NCBI GenBank assembly: GCA_016205085.1
Contig: JACQJN010000155.1
Coordinates: 1-6,612 of the forward strand
DNA length: 6,612 bases
DNA from: Elusimicrobiota bacterium
GTDB taxonomy: Bacteria > Elusimicrobiota > Elusimicrobia > JACQJN01
Direction of reading: 5' to 3'
This document shows positions 1 to 5,980 of the stretch, in pieces (position 1 is the stretch's first letter; each line of letters begins with the position of its first letter). Made by a program: the position numbers and the translations under genes. The notes under the pieces are model-generated. The model did no database searches, was not told where the DNA came from, and was given only the letters and a program-made list of their open reading frames with translations.

Positions 1-57
1 ACGGTAGAGAAAGCCCAGGAATCTGCCAATGATAGTGGTGCGGGGATTAAGAACATA

Positions 58-777
58 TTGATTCGGTTGTGGAATGTGCTTATGGGTTGGGCTGGTTTGG
101 CGATTCGTGCTGCTGAGAATCCTGAGGTGATGCTCAGGCAATACCTGGATGAACTGAAGGCCGCAGAGCCCAAGTATAACCAGATGGTGGCCAGGGCTGA
201 GCAGTTGAAGGCGAGTTTAGAGACCCAGATTGCACAGGATGAGAAGGATGTGAAGGTCAATCATGATATGGCGGTTGAGGCGCTTCGGTTGGCCAAGGAG
301 GTGAGGGGAACAGGCGACGAGCAGGCGGCTTTGGCTTATGAGAATGAGGCGGAGAACTATATTAGCATGAAGAAGGTGGAGGAAGCCTCACTTGAGACGA
401 ACCATCAGCAGTATGCGCTTGCTGTGGAGAGCGTAGCCCAGGTGCAGAAGGAACGGGATGAATGGTTTAAGAATAAGGAGAGGGAAATCCAGGTGGTGAT
501 GGCTAAGATTGGGGAGCACAAGCGTGCCAAGGCCATGCAGGAGTTAGCCGAGATGAAGGTGAGCTTTAAGCAGGGGGATAGGACGGGCCAGTTGAAGGAT
601 ATGAAGGACAATGCCTTTGCCAAGATAGATGAGGAGACGGCGGAGGCGAAAGGCAAGCTTCGATCTGCTGAGACATCCCCTGAAGAGAAGATGAATTTGA
701 TCCGGAAGAAGGTGGAGGAAAGGGGTGTGAAGGAGGAGCTGGAGAAGCTCAAGCGTGAGGTGGAGGGAACCAAGTAA
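58..777 (+). CDS. pspA: PspA/IM30 family membrane-stress protein
   Basis: Peripheral inner-membrane protein of the PspA/Vipp1 (ESCRT-III-like) family, which binds stressed membranes and forms oligomeric scaffolds. The 239-residue product is near the usual family length of about 220-260. It shows an N-terminal amphipathic segment (about residues 1-17, rich in W, L, I), then AENPEVML at 19-26, which matches the family's helix 0 followed by a conserved (E/D)DP motif, then nearly continuous charged alpha-helical coiled coil to the end. No signal peptide or transmembrane segment is evident. The chosen TTG start at 58 places the AENP motif at the expected distance from the N-terminus, and a weak GGGGA lies 11 nt upstream. 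The frame is open to base 1, so a longer protein entering from outside the window cannot be excluded; GTG at 76 and ATG at 82 would cut into helix 0. A terminator follows directly. Family assignment is firm; the specific role (phage-shock response or membrane maintenance) is inferred. Confidence 0.85.
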   Translation: MIRLWNVLMGWAGLAIRAAENPEVMLRQYLDELKAAEPKYNQMVARAEQLKASLETQIAQDEKDVKVNHDMAVEALRLAKEVRGTGDEQAALAYENEAENYISMKKVEEASLETNHQQYALAVESVAQVQKERDEWFKNKEREIQVVMAKIGEHKRAKAMQELAEMKVSFKQGDRTGQLKDMKDNAFAKIDEETAEAKGKLRSAETSPEEKMNLIRKKVEERGVKEELEKLKREVEGTK

Positions 778-802
778 GTACTTCTTTTAGTTCAACTCGT
801 TG

Positions 803-845
803 AAATGCCGCCCTTCAAAGGCGGCATTTTCATTTTTGATTTTTT
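803..845 (+). terminator. Intrinsic terminator after pspA
   Basis: A perfect 10-bp stem, AAATGCCGCC (803-812) with GGCGGCATTT (820-829), closes a 7-nt loop CTTCAAA. It is followed by a T-rich run (827-845, interrupted by CA and GA). It lies 26 nt past the pspA stop codon and is oriented to end the pspA transcript. Only 17 nt separate the end of the T-rich run from the lysA ATG, so lysA must use a promoter in or very near this terminator, or rely on read-through. Confidence 0.88.
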
Positions 846-862
846 GTAGAATTGTCGAACCC

Positions 863-2062
863 ATGAATGTTTCTCAAATTAATGAATTGGCAAGGCGATA
901 TGGGACTCCTCTTTTTGTTTATGAAGGGCGGAAAATCAAGGAGCATCTGGGAATTCTTCAAAAGACCTTCAAACCCGTAAAAGGGGAGATTTTCTACGCC
1001 ATGAAGGCGAATCCCCGCTTAGCTATTCTGCGGTCTTTTAGGAAGGCAGGCGTGGGTATTGAGGCTGTTTCCTGGGGGGAGGTACGGACAGCCCTGGGGG
1101 CGGGTTATAAAGGAAGGGACATCCTGTTCAATGGAAACGGCAAGACGGAGTCAGAAGTTGATTCGGCGGTTCAGCAGGGGGTGGAATGGTTCAATTTTGA
1201 CGCCTTAGACCAGCTAGACATCCTGGAATGGGTAGCCAAGAAGCATAAACGTAAACTGTATGCCCTTCTGCGCGCCAAGCCTGAAATAAAAAGCGTAACC
1301 CATCCTCATCTGGCGGTAGGAGAGAGGGGGAGTAAGTTCGGGTTTTTGAGAGGGGAGATACCGGAAATTCTAAGATATGCCAAGAAGCTAAAATATGCGC
1401 TTCTTTCGGGTTTGCATACGCATTTCGGCTCTCAAATTTTAAATGTCGCCCCTTTTTTGCAGGCGGCCCGTTTCTCCCGTGATCTTTTTGAGGAGATCCG
1501 ACAAGAAGGCTTTCCCATGGAAATGCTGGATTTGGGAGGCGGGTTCGGAATTCCTTATGCAGAGAAGGATACTTCTTTGGATTTTAAGGCCTTGACGGAA
1601 GGATATCGAGAGGTTTTAGCAGGTTTTCGGGGACGGGTGGTCTTTGAGCCGGGGCGGTTTTTAGTGGGAAGCGCGGGGGTCCTATTGACGAGGGTCGTTT
1701 CGGTGAAGAGAGGTCCCGGAGGGGATTTTTTGGTTCTGGATGCGGGGATGACCGAAAACATCCGCCCGGCTCTTTATGGCGCCCGCCACCGGATCGTTTC
1801 TATTGATGATGCGCGATTGATGATTGACTATACGGTGGTGGGGCCGGTGTGCGAGAACTCAGATTGTTTTGGTAATTTTAAGTTGCCAGAGATGAGGAGA
1901 GGAGATTTGGTATTGATTCTTGATTCGGGAGCCTACGGGAGTTCCATGGGCTCTATTTACAACAGCCGTCCTAGACCTGCGGAGGTTCTTGTCTTGGATG
2001 GGAAACTTAGCTTAATTAGGAAGCGAGACTCTTTGCCGTCTCTCTGGATGGGAGAGACTTAA
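863..2062 (+). CDS. lysA: Diaminopimelate decarboxylase-like PLP enzyme (fold type III)
   Basis: Predicted cytosolic enzyme converting meso-diaminopimelate to L-lysine and CO2, the last step of lysine synthesis. The 399-residue product has the alanine-racemase-like barrel first: YAMKAN (45-50) with Lys48 as the expected PLP Schiff-base lysine, SKFGF (157-161), HTHFGSQI (185-192), the glycine-rich phosphate loop GGGFG (225-229) and EPGR (262-265). The beta domain follows, with RPALY (301-305), a catalytic-Cys motif CENSD (330-334, CESGD in most family members) and the strongly conserved GAYGSSMGS...YNSRPRPAEVLV region (356-377). Length is slightly below the usual 410-430. ATG 863 is chosen because the longer frame from TTG 800 runs through the terminator and has no homologous look; no clear Shine-Dalgarno precedes 863. 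The 3' end overlaps ispH on the other strand by 47 bp. A related decarboxylase of the same fold (ornithine/arginine, carboxynorspermidine) is the main alternative, but the motifs fit DAP decarboxylase best. Confidence 0.82.
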   Translation: MNVSQINELARRYGTPLFVYEGRKIKEHLGILQKTFKPVKGEIFYAMKANPRLAILRSFRKAGVGIEAVSWGEVRTALGAGYKGRDILFNGNGKTESEVDSAVQQGVEWFNFDALDQLDILEWVAKKHKRKLYALLRAKPEIKSVTHPHLAVGERGSKFGFLRGEIPEILRYAKKLKYALLSGLHTHFGSQILNVAPFLQAARFSRDLFEEIRQEGFPMEMLDLGGGFGIPYAEKDTSLDFKALTEGYREVLAGFRGRVVFEPGRFLVGSAGVLLTRVVSVKRGPGGDFLVLDAGMTENIRPALYGARHRIVSIDDARLMIDYTVVGPVCENSDCFGNFKLPEMRRGDLVLILDSGAYGSSMGSIYNSRPRPAEVLVLDGKLSLIRKRDSLPSLWMGET

Positions 2063-2999
2063 GTAGTTTGTCTAATTCATACGGCAGGGAGAATTTCATG
2101 TCCTCTTCCACGGTCGCGAACTCTTCCACCTCTTTGACTCCAAAATTTCTGCGGCAGTAATCCACCACTTCCTTTACCAGAACTTCCGGTGCCGAAGCGC
2201 TGGCAGTGAGTCCCAAGTTTTTAATTCCTGTAAGCCACTCGTCTTTGATATCCGTAGCTCGTTCAATAAGATGAGAGGGCAGTCCTTGGGATTGAGCTAC
2301 TTCGCACAAGCGAACGGAGTTGGAGCTATTGGGAGCCCCCAGAACCAGGAGAAGATCCACATGGGGGGCCAGTGCCTTCACCGCATTCTGGCGGTTTTGA
2401 GTGGCGTAACAGATATCGTCTTTATTGGGAGGCGCTAATTTTGGGAACCGGCGTTTTAGCACCTCGATGATTTCCCGGGTATCATCCAGGCTGAGGGTGG
2501 TTTGGGTCAGATAAGCCACCTTGTCCGGATTTTTCACGGGTGCTTTTTCCGCATCCTCTTTGGTTTCCAGCAGAACGATGGAATCGGGGGCTTCTCCCAG
2601 TGTCCCTATGGTTTCCACATGGTCACTGTGGCCGATAAGAAATATGGTGTATCCCTGTTTGGCGTATTGTATGGCTTCCAGGTGCACCTTGGTTACCAGG
2701 GGACAGGTGGCATCTATCACTTTGAGCTTCTTCTCAATAGCTTCCTGTCGAACTTGAGGGCTGATTCCGTGGGCTGAAAAGATAAGCCAGGAGCCCTCCG
2801 GGACGGCGGAAAGTTCTTCTACAAAGATGGCTCCCTTTTGACGTAATTCGTTCACGACATAGCGGTTGTGGATGATTTCGTGGCGAACATAGACGGGTTT
2901 GCCGCAGACTTCCAGGGCTTTTTCCACCACATCGATGGCGCGCACCACGCCGGCACAAAAACCGCGCAGCTTGGCCAGAAGTAGTTTTTCAACTACCAT
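2016..2999 (-). CDS. ispH: 4-hydroxy-3-methylbut-2-enyl diphosphate reductase
   Basis: Cytosolic iron-sulfur enzyme of the last MEP step, reducing HMBPP to IPP and DMAPP. The 327-residue protein has the complete family signature: cluster-ligand cysteines Cys15 (RGFCAGV), Cys99 (DATCPLV) and Cys197 (DICYAT); substrate-diphosphate histidines in HEIIHN (His44), SAHG (His77) and GHSDH (His127); the proton-relay Glu129 right after; TQTT at 165-168; NSSNS at 224-228; and SASAPE (267-272, with Ser269). All key residues are present, so it should be active. One small oddity is HVETIGT where the family usually has HPEVxGT. Its ATG overlaps the dxs stop by 7 nt (ATGGTAG) and no good Shine-Dalgarno is seen upstream, so translational coupling to dxs is likely. 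The last 47 bp overlap lysA on the opposite strand. Length is close to the usual 310-320, with a short extra C-terminal tail. Confidence 0.96.
   Translation of the reverse strand: MVVEKLLLAKLRGFCAGVVRAIDVVEKALEVCGKPVYVRHEIIHNRYVVNELRQKGAIFVEELSAVPEGSWLIFSAHGISPQVRQEAIEKKLKVIDATCPLVTKVHLEAIQYAKQGYTIFLIGHSDHVETIGTLGEAPDSIVLLETKEDAEKAPVKNPDKVAYLTQTTLSLDDTREIIEVLKRRFPKLAPPNKDDICYATQNRQNAVKALAPHVDLLLVLGAPNSSNSVRLCEVAQSQGLPSHLIERATDIKDEWLTGIKNLGLTASASAPEVLVKEVVDYCRRNFGVKEVEEFATVEEDMKFSLPYELDKLLKSLPSRETAKSLAS
2038..2058. repeat. Hairpin in the lysA/ispH 3' overlap
   Basis: Inverted repeat GTCTCTC (2038-2044) and GAGAGAC (2052-2058), with a perfect 7-bp stem and 7-nt loop. It lies inside the last codons of both convergent genes. 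Neither strand has a T-run after it, so it is not a standard intrinsic terminator. It could slow convergent polymerases or protect both 3' ends, or it may be a chance result of coding. The structure is visible; any function is a guess. Confidence 0.35.
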
Positions 3000-5047
3000 G
3001 TGACGGTTTCCACTGTATTTTTCTTAGATCCATTAGTGGCGGGGGCGTTTGCTAGCACGCTGGCCCTCCCTTCGGGGGAGGACCCGGCTGGTACCCGTAG
3101 CGCTGCGGAGGGTGCCAGTTCCGGATAGAGTTCGAGAGCCTTTTGGATCACTCCGGCCACATCCAGTTTGAGATTGGCCCGTTGCACGGCTTGAGGGGAT
3201 TGTTCCACAAACTGGTCTGGAATTCCATGGGTTTTTAGACTAACGTGATGGATGGCTTCGCTGTTGACCGTTTCCAGAACAGCGTTTCCGAATCCACCCA
3301 TCGTCAGGTGTTCCTCTAGAGTTAGGATCCTGGAGGTTTGCTGGGCCACTTGGCGCAGAAGTTCCGTATCGATGGGTTTGGCGAATCGGGCATTCGCTAC
3401 CCCGCAGTCAATGCCGCGTTCCGCCAAAATTTCCGCTGCTTCTAGGGCTACGGGAACCATGGAGCTGTAGGCGAATAGGGTGAGGTCTTTGCCTTCTCTT
3501 AGCCATTCCCCACGGCCAATGGGAATTTCCTTCAATTCTGCGTCGAGAGGGACGCCTACACCCATTCCGCGAGGATACCGGATCATAAAGGGCTTTCCGG
3601 AATAGATGGCGGTAAACAGAAGGTGCTGCAGTTCATTCTCATCCTTGGGGGCGGACACTGTCATATTGGGGATGCAGCGGGAATATGCAATGTCGTAAAT
3701 TCCTTGATGGGTTTTCCCATCATCGCCTACCAAACCTGCACGGTCCACGCAGAGGGTTACGGGAAGGGCCTGAAGACACACATCATGGATCATTTGGTCA
3801 AAAGAACGCTGCAGGAATGTGGAGTAAATGGCTACCACCGGCCTTAGGCCTGCCTTGGCCATTCCGGCTGCCATGATGACCGCATGTTCTTCCGCAATGC
3901 CAACATCATAGACCCGATCGGGAAATTGTTTTTTGACTTCTACCAGAGCCGTTCCCTCCAGCATGGCGGCGCTGATGGCCACGATCTTTTTGTCTTTTGC
4001 CATGAGCCGGATGAGAGTCTTGGCGAATACTTGAGAGTAGGTGTAGCGGGGAGCATTTCCCACCGAGGCAGCCACCGGAGCTGGCGGATGGGGGTCCCCC
4101 TGCTGGGGGACCGCCGGTCCCCGGAGCTCTGCGGAGGGGGTTCCGGGCTGGTGAAACTTGCAGGGATTTTCTTCCGCCAGCTTGTATCCCCGGCCTTTGT
4201 GGGTCAGGACATGCAGCACTACCGGGGTTCCATCCTTGGATGCTTCCTTGACCCTTTGCAGGGATTCCTCAAGATCTTGCTGATTGTGACCATCGATAGG
4301 TCCCAGATATCTAAATCCCATCTCTTCCCAAATAAGGTTTGAAAAAAAGAGTCCTTCCACGGAGGTTTTGATCTTGCGGGCGATTTCCCAGGCTTGGCCG
4401 CCATGGGGAAGTTTTTCGAGAAGCCATTGCCCTGTTTCGACAAGATGGCGGTAGGTGGGATGAAGGATCAATCTATTTCTCCAGTGAACCAGCCACCCCA
4501 CGTTTTCTGAAATGGACCATCCGTTGTCGTTAAAAACCACCACCAATCGCTTGGGTTTCGAGTGGACGATGTTGTTTAAGGCTTCATAGCTGGTGCCTGA
4601 AGTCAGAGCCCCATCTCCCACGATGGTTATCACATAAGGTTTTTCGAAATCTTCCTGGAGAGCAATGGACATGCCCATGGCGTAGGCCAATCCCGTCCCG
4701 GCATGGCCGGCGGCTAGAGTATCATGAATACTCTCCTTGGGTTCCGCAAATCCGGAAAGCCCTCCCGGAGTGCGGATGGAGGGAAACTGCTCCCTTCTTC
4801 CCGTTACAATTTTATGGGTATAACATTGATTGGAAGTGTCCCAGACCAATTTGTCTTTAGGGCTGTCAAAAACGCGATGCAGGGCCAGCGTCAATTCCAC
4901 TATGCCTAAGTTGGAGGCCAGGTGGCCGCCTCTCTTGGTGATGGTTTCGATGATCATGTCGCGACATTCTTGCGCCAGTTGCGCGACTTCTTCATAACCA
5001 AGCGGCTTTAGGTCTTCCGGGCCATTAATTTTGTCCAATATTTTCAT
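2993..5047 (-). CDS. dxs: 1-deoxy-D-xylulose-5-phosphate synthase with repeat-derived insertions
   Basis: Thiamine-diphosphate enzyme condensing pyruvate and glyceraldehyde 3-phosphate to DXP, the entry step of the MEP pathway. In order: GGHLASNLG (40-48, catalytic-region His42), the ThDP/Mg2+ motif GDGALT (144-149) to NDN (173-175), the GPIDGH motif ahead of the linker, then the pyrimidine-binding domain with GIAEEHAV (the Glu that activates ThDP), YSTFLQR, DRAGLVGDDGKTHQG, IPNM, APKDENEL and RYPRG, and a C-terminal transketolase domain with LEEH and GGFG. At 684 residues it exceeds the usual 620-640. The excess lies in a Pro/Gly/Ala-rich linker (about 298-332) and a C-terminal extension of about 41 residues (644-684), both encoded in part by the related repeats at 4075-4146 and 3064-3124. 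Local deviations from common DXS include DTSNQCYTHK (70-79), usually DVGHQxYPHK, and NDNGWS, usually NDNEMS. ATG 5047 has an AGGAG 7 nt upstream. Confidence 0.95.
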   Translation of the reverse strand: MKILDKINGPEDLKPLGYEEVAQLAQECRDMIIETITKRGGHLASNLGIVELTLALHRVFDSPKDKLVWDTSNQCYTHKIVTGRREQFPSIRTPGGLSGFAEPKESIHDTLAAGHAGTGLAYAMGMSIALQEDFEKPYVITIVGDGALTSGTSYEALNNIVHSKPKRLVVVFNDNGWSISENVGWLVHWRNRLILHPTYRHLVETGQWLLEKLPHGGQAWEIARKIKTSVEGLFFSNLIWEEMGFRYLGPIDGHNQQDLEESLQRVKEASKDGTPVVLHVLTHKGRGYKLAEENPCKFHQPGTPSAELRGPAVPQQGDPHPPAPVAASVGNAPRYTYSQVFAKTLIRLMAKDKKIVAISAAMLEGTALVEVKKQFPDRVYDVGIAEEHAVIMAAGMAKAGLRPVVAIYSTFLQRSFDQMIHDVCLQALPVTLCVDRAGLVGDDGKTHQGIYDIAYSRCIPNMTVSAPKDENELQHLLFTAIYSGKPFMIRYPRGMGVGVPLDAELKEIPIGRGEWLREGKDLTLFAYSSMVPVALEAAEILAERGIDCGVANARFAKPIDTELLRQVAQQTSRILTLEEHLTMGGFGNAVLETVNSEAIHHVSLKTHGIPDQFVEQSPQAVQRANLKLDVAGVIQKALELYPELAPSAALRVPAGSSPEGRASVLANAPATNGSKKNTVETVTW
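3064..3124 (-). repeat. Translated palindromic repeat, copy A (dxs C-terminal extension)
   Basis: G+C-rich segment with two hairpins: CCTCCC (3065-3070) with GGGAGG (3076-3081) around TTCGG, and GGTACCC (3090-3096) with GGGTGCC (3110-3116; one G-T wobble) around the 13-nt loop GTAGCGCTGCGGA. The core 3087-3112 matches copy B (4113-4138) at 22 of 26 positions, and both copies also end in GTTCCGG. Read in the dxs frame on the minus strand it encodes APSAALRVPAG, about residues 642-661, beyond the expected end of the DXS fold. I do not recognise the element; the name describes its structure only. Confidence 0.7.
4075..4146 (-). repeat. Translated palindromic repeat, copy B (dxs inter-domain linker)
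   Basis: Very G+C-rich segment (25 of 30 bases G or C in 4093-4122). A perfect 8-bp hairpin GGTCCCCC (4093-4100) / GGGGGACC (4105-4112) has loop TGCT. The alternative GGGGACC (4106-4112) / GGTCCCC (4116-4122) has loop GCC. A third stem CCCC (4119-4122) / GGGG (4136-4139) encloses the 13-nt loop GGAGCTCTGCGGA, which differs from the copy A loop at 2 of 13 positions. CCGGAGCT followed by GCGGA occurs twice (4075-4088 and 4121-4135), so the copy is partly duplicated internally. In the dxs frame it encodes TPSAELRGPAVP around residues 301-319, in the linker between the first and second DXS domains, a region that naturally varies in length. Confidence 0.7.
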
Positions 5048-5054
5048 CTCTTTT

Positions 5055-5059
5055 CTCCT
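5055..5059 (-). promoter_or_regulatory. Shine-Dalgarno site of dxs
   Basis: CTCCT on the plus strand is AGGAG on the minus strand, 7 nt before the dxs ATG (5047-5045). This is the best ribosome-binding site in the window. It fixes the dxs start, and indicates that dxs initiates independently although it lies within the operon. Confidence 0.8.
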
Positions 5060-5067
5060 GGTTCCTG

Positions 5068-5088
5068 TCTACTTTCTACTATCTACTG
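5068..5088. repeat. Three tandem 7-bp units in the ispA-dxs gap
   Basis: TCTACTT, TCTACTA and TCTACTG lie end to end on the plus strand (minus strand: NAGTAGA three times), differing only at the last base. They fill about half of the 45-nt gap between the ispA-type stop and the dxs start, upstream of the dxs Shine-Dalgarno. The array is visible; it could be a slippage-prone microsatellite or a site for a protein, and nothing in the sequence decides this. Confidence 0.6.
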
Positions 5089-5092
5089 TCCT

Positions 5093-5980
5093 TTAGTGGT
5101 CTCTCTCAATAATATAATCCGCCAAATCATGCAGCGGTTTCGCCCTGTCTGCTAAAGGTTTCAATGCCGCGTGCGCTTTTTGAGTGAGTTCTCGGGCCAT
5201 TTGTTTTGAGGTCTCCATGCCATACAGGGATGGGTAGGTCAGTTTCTTATTTTTGGCGTCACTTCCTTTCTTACCCAGCTTCTTCTTGTCTCCGACAATA
5301 TCCAGGATGTCATCCGCAATTTGGAAAGCCAGTCCGATGCATTGTCCATACGATTTCAAAGCGAGCCTCTTGGGAGAGGAGGCCCCGGCAAGAATGGCTC
5401 CCGCCTCCAGGCAGGAGGTGATCAGGGCGGCGGTTTTGTGCCTATGGATGCGCTGCAGAAGTTCCTGTGCTTTCCCAATGTTCCCATTGAGATGGAGGCC
5501 TTGAGCCTTAAGATCTTCCACTTGTCCGCCTACCATGCCGCAGGTTCCGGCTCCGGAGGCAATGACCCGCACCACTTCTGCATTGCCGTTATTCGCGATC
5601 AACTCAAAAGCATAGGTCAACAGACCATCGCCAGCCAGGATGGCGGTGGCTTCCCCGAAAACCTTGTGGTTGGTGGGTTTGCCGCGCCTTAAATCGTCAT
5701 TGTCCATCGCGGGCAGATCATCGTGTATCAGGGAATAGGTATGGATCATTTCCACTGCGCAGGCAGTGGGTAAAACTTGTTTGGCGTTGCTTCCGCAACA
5801 TTCCGCGGCCGCGATCACGAGGATGGGTCTTAGGCGCTTGCCGCCGGCAAATAGAGAATATCGCATTGCTTCTCTTAGGACATCGGGTTCTTCGGGCGGC
5901 CCGTGACGGAGGTAACGATCTAAAGCCTGATCCACTTTCCGAGCGCGCGTTTCAAAGTAGGTTTTGAGTCGGGTATTCAT
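5093..5980 (-). CDS. ispA: Short-chain prenyl diphosphate synthase (farnesyl/geranylgeranyl)
   Basis: Class I all-trans prenyltransferase that condenses DMAPP with IPP to geranyl and farnesyl (possibly geranylgeranyl) diphosphate in the cytosol. The 295-residue protein has GGKRLRP (46-52, diphosphate-binding Lys/Arg), the first Asp-rich motif DDLPAMD (87-93) in the bacterial form with two inserted residues, followed by NDDLRRGKPT; then GMVGGQVEDL (148-157), RHKTAALI (180-187), FQIADDILD with the second Asp-rich motif DDILD (223-227), and LTYPSLYG near the C-terminus. Length and motifs match E. coli IspA. Tyr82, five residues before the first motif, resembles FPP synthases and argues against a long-chain product, but C15 against C20 cannot be settled by eye. 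Its ATG overlaps the upstream nucleosidase stop as ATGA, so translation is probably coupled; the AAGGG next to the ATG is too close to be a good ribosome site. dxs follows after 45 nt. Confidence 0.93.
   Translation of the reverse strand: MNTRLKTYFETRARKVDQALDRYLRHGPPEEPDVLREAMRYSLFAGGKRLRPILVIAAAECCGSNAKQVLPTACAVEMIHTYSLIHDDLPAMDNDDLRRGKPTNHKVFGEATAILAGDGLLTYAFELIANNGNAEVVRVIASGAGTCGMVGGQVEDLKAQGLHLNGNIGKAQELLQRIHRHKTAALITSCLEAGAILAGASSPKRLALKSYGQCIGLAFQIADDILDIVGDKKKLGKKGSDAKNKKLTYPSLYGMETSKQMARELTQKAHAALKPLADRAKPLHDLADYIIERDH

Noticed and set aside
405..773. 122-codon minus-strand open frame opposite pspA
   Set aside because: Serine/phenylalanine-rich translation is the expected mirror of the Glu/Lys-rich coiled coil on the other strand.
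800..862. N-terminal extension of lysA from TTG 800
   Set aside because: These codons run through the pspA terminator stem and T-run and give a peptide without family resemblance; ATG 863 starts exactly where DAP decarboxylase similarity begins.
3884..4342. 152-codon plus-strand open frame opposite dxs
   Set aside because: It lies wholly antisense to strongly conserved dxs codons, has no recognisable domain, and is explained as a shadow frame of a G+C-rich gene.
5398..5420. CTCC...GGAG-type inverted repeat in the prenyl synthase gene as another repeat copy
   Set aside because: The encoded LEAGAILAG segment aligns with a normal conserved helix of the family, and the bases do not match the 26-nt core of the dxs repeats.
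5321..5692. 123-codon plus-strand open frame opposite the prenyl synthase gene
   Set aside because: Antisense to conserved ispA codons including the motif region; low-complexity product with no family features.
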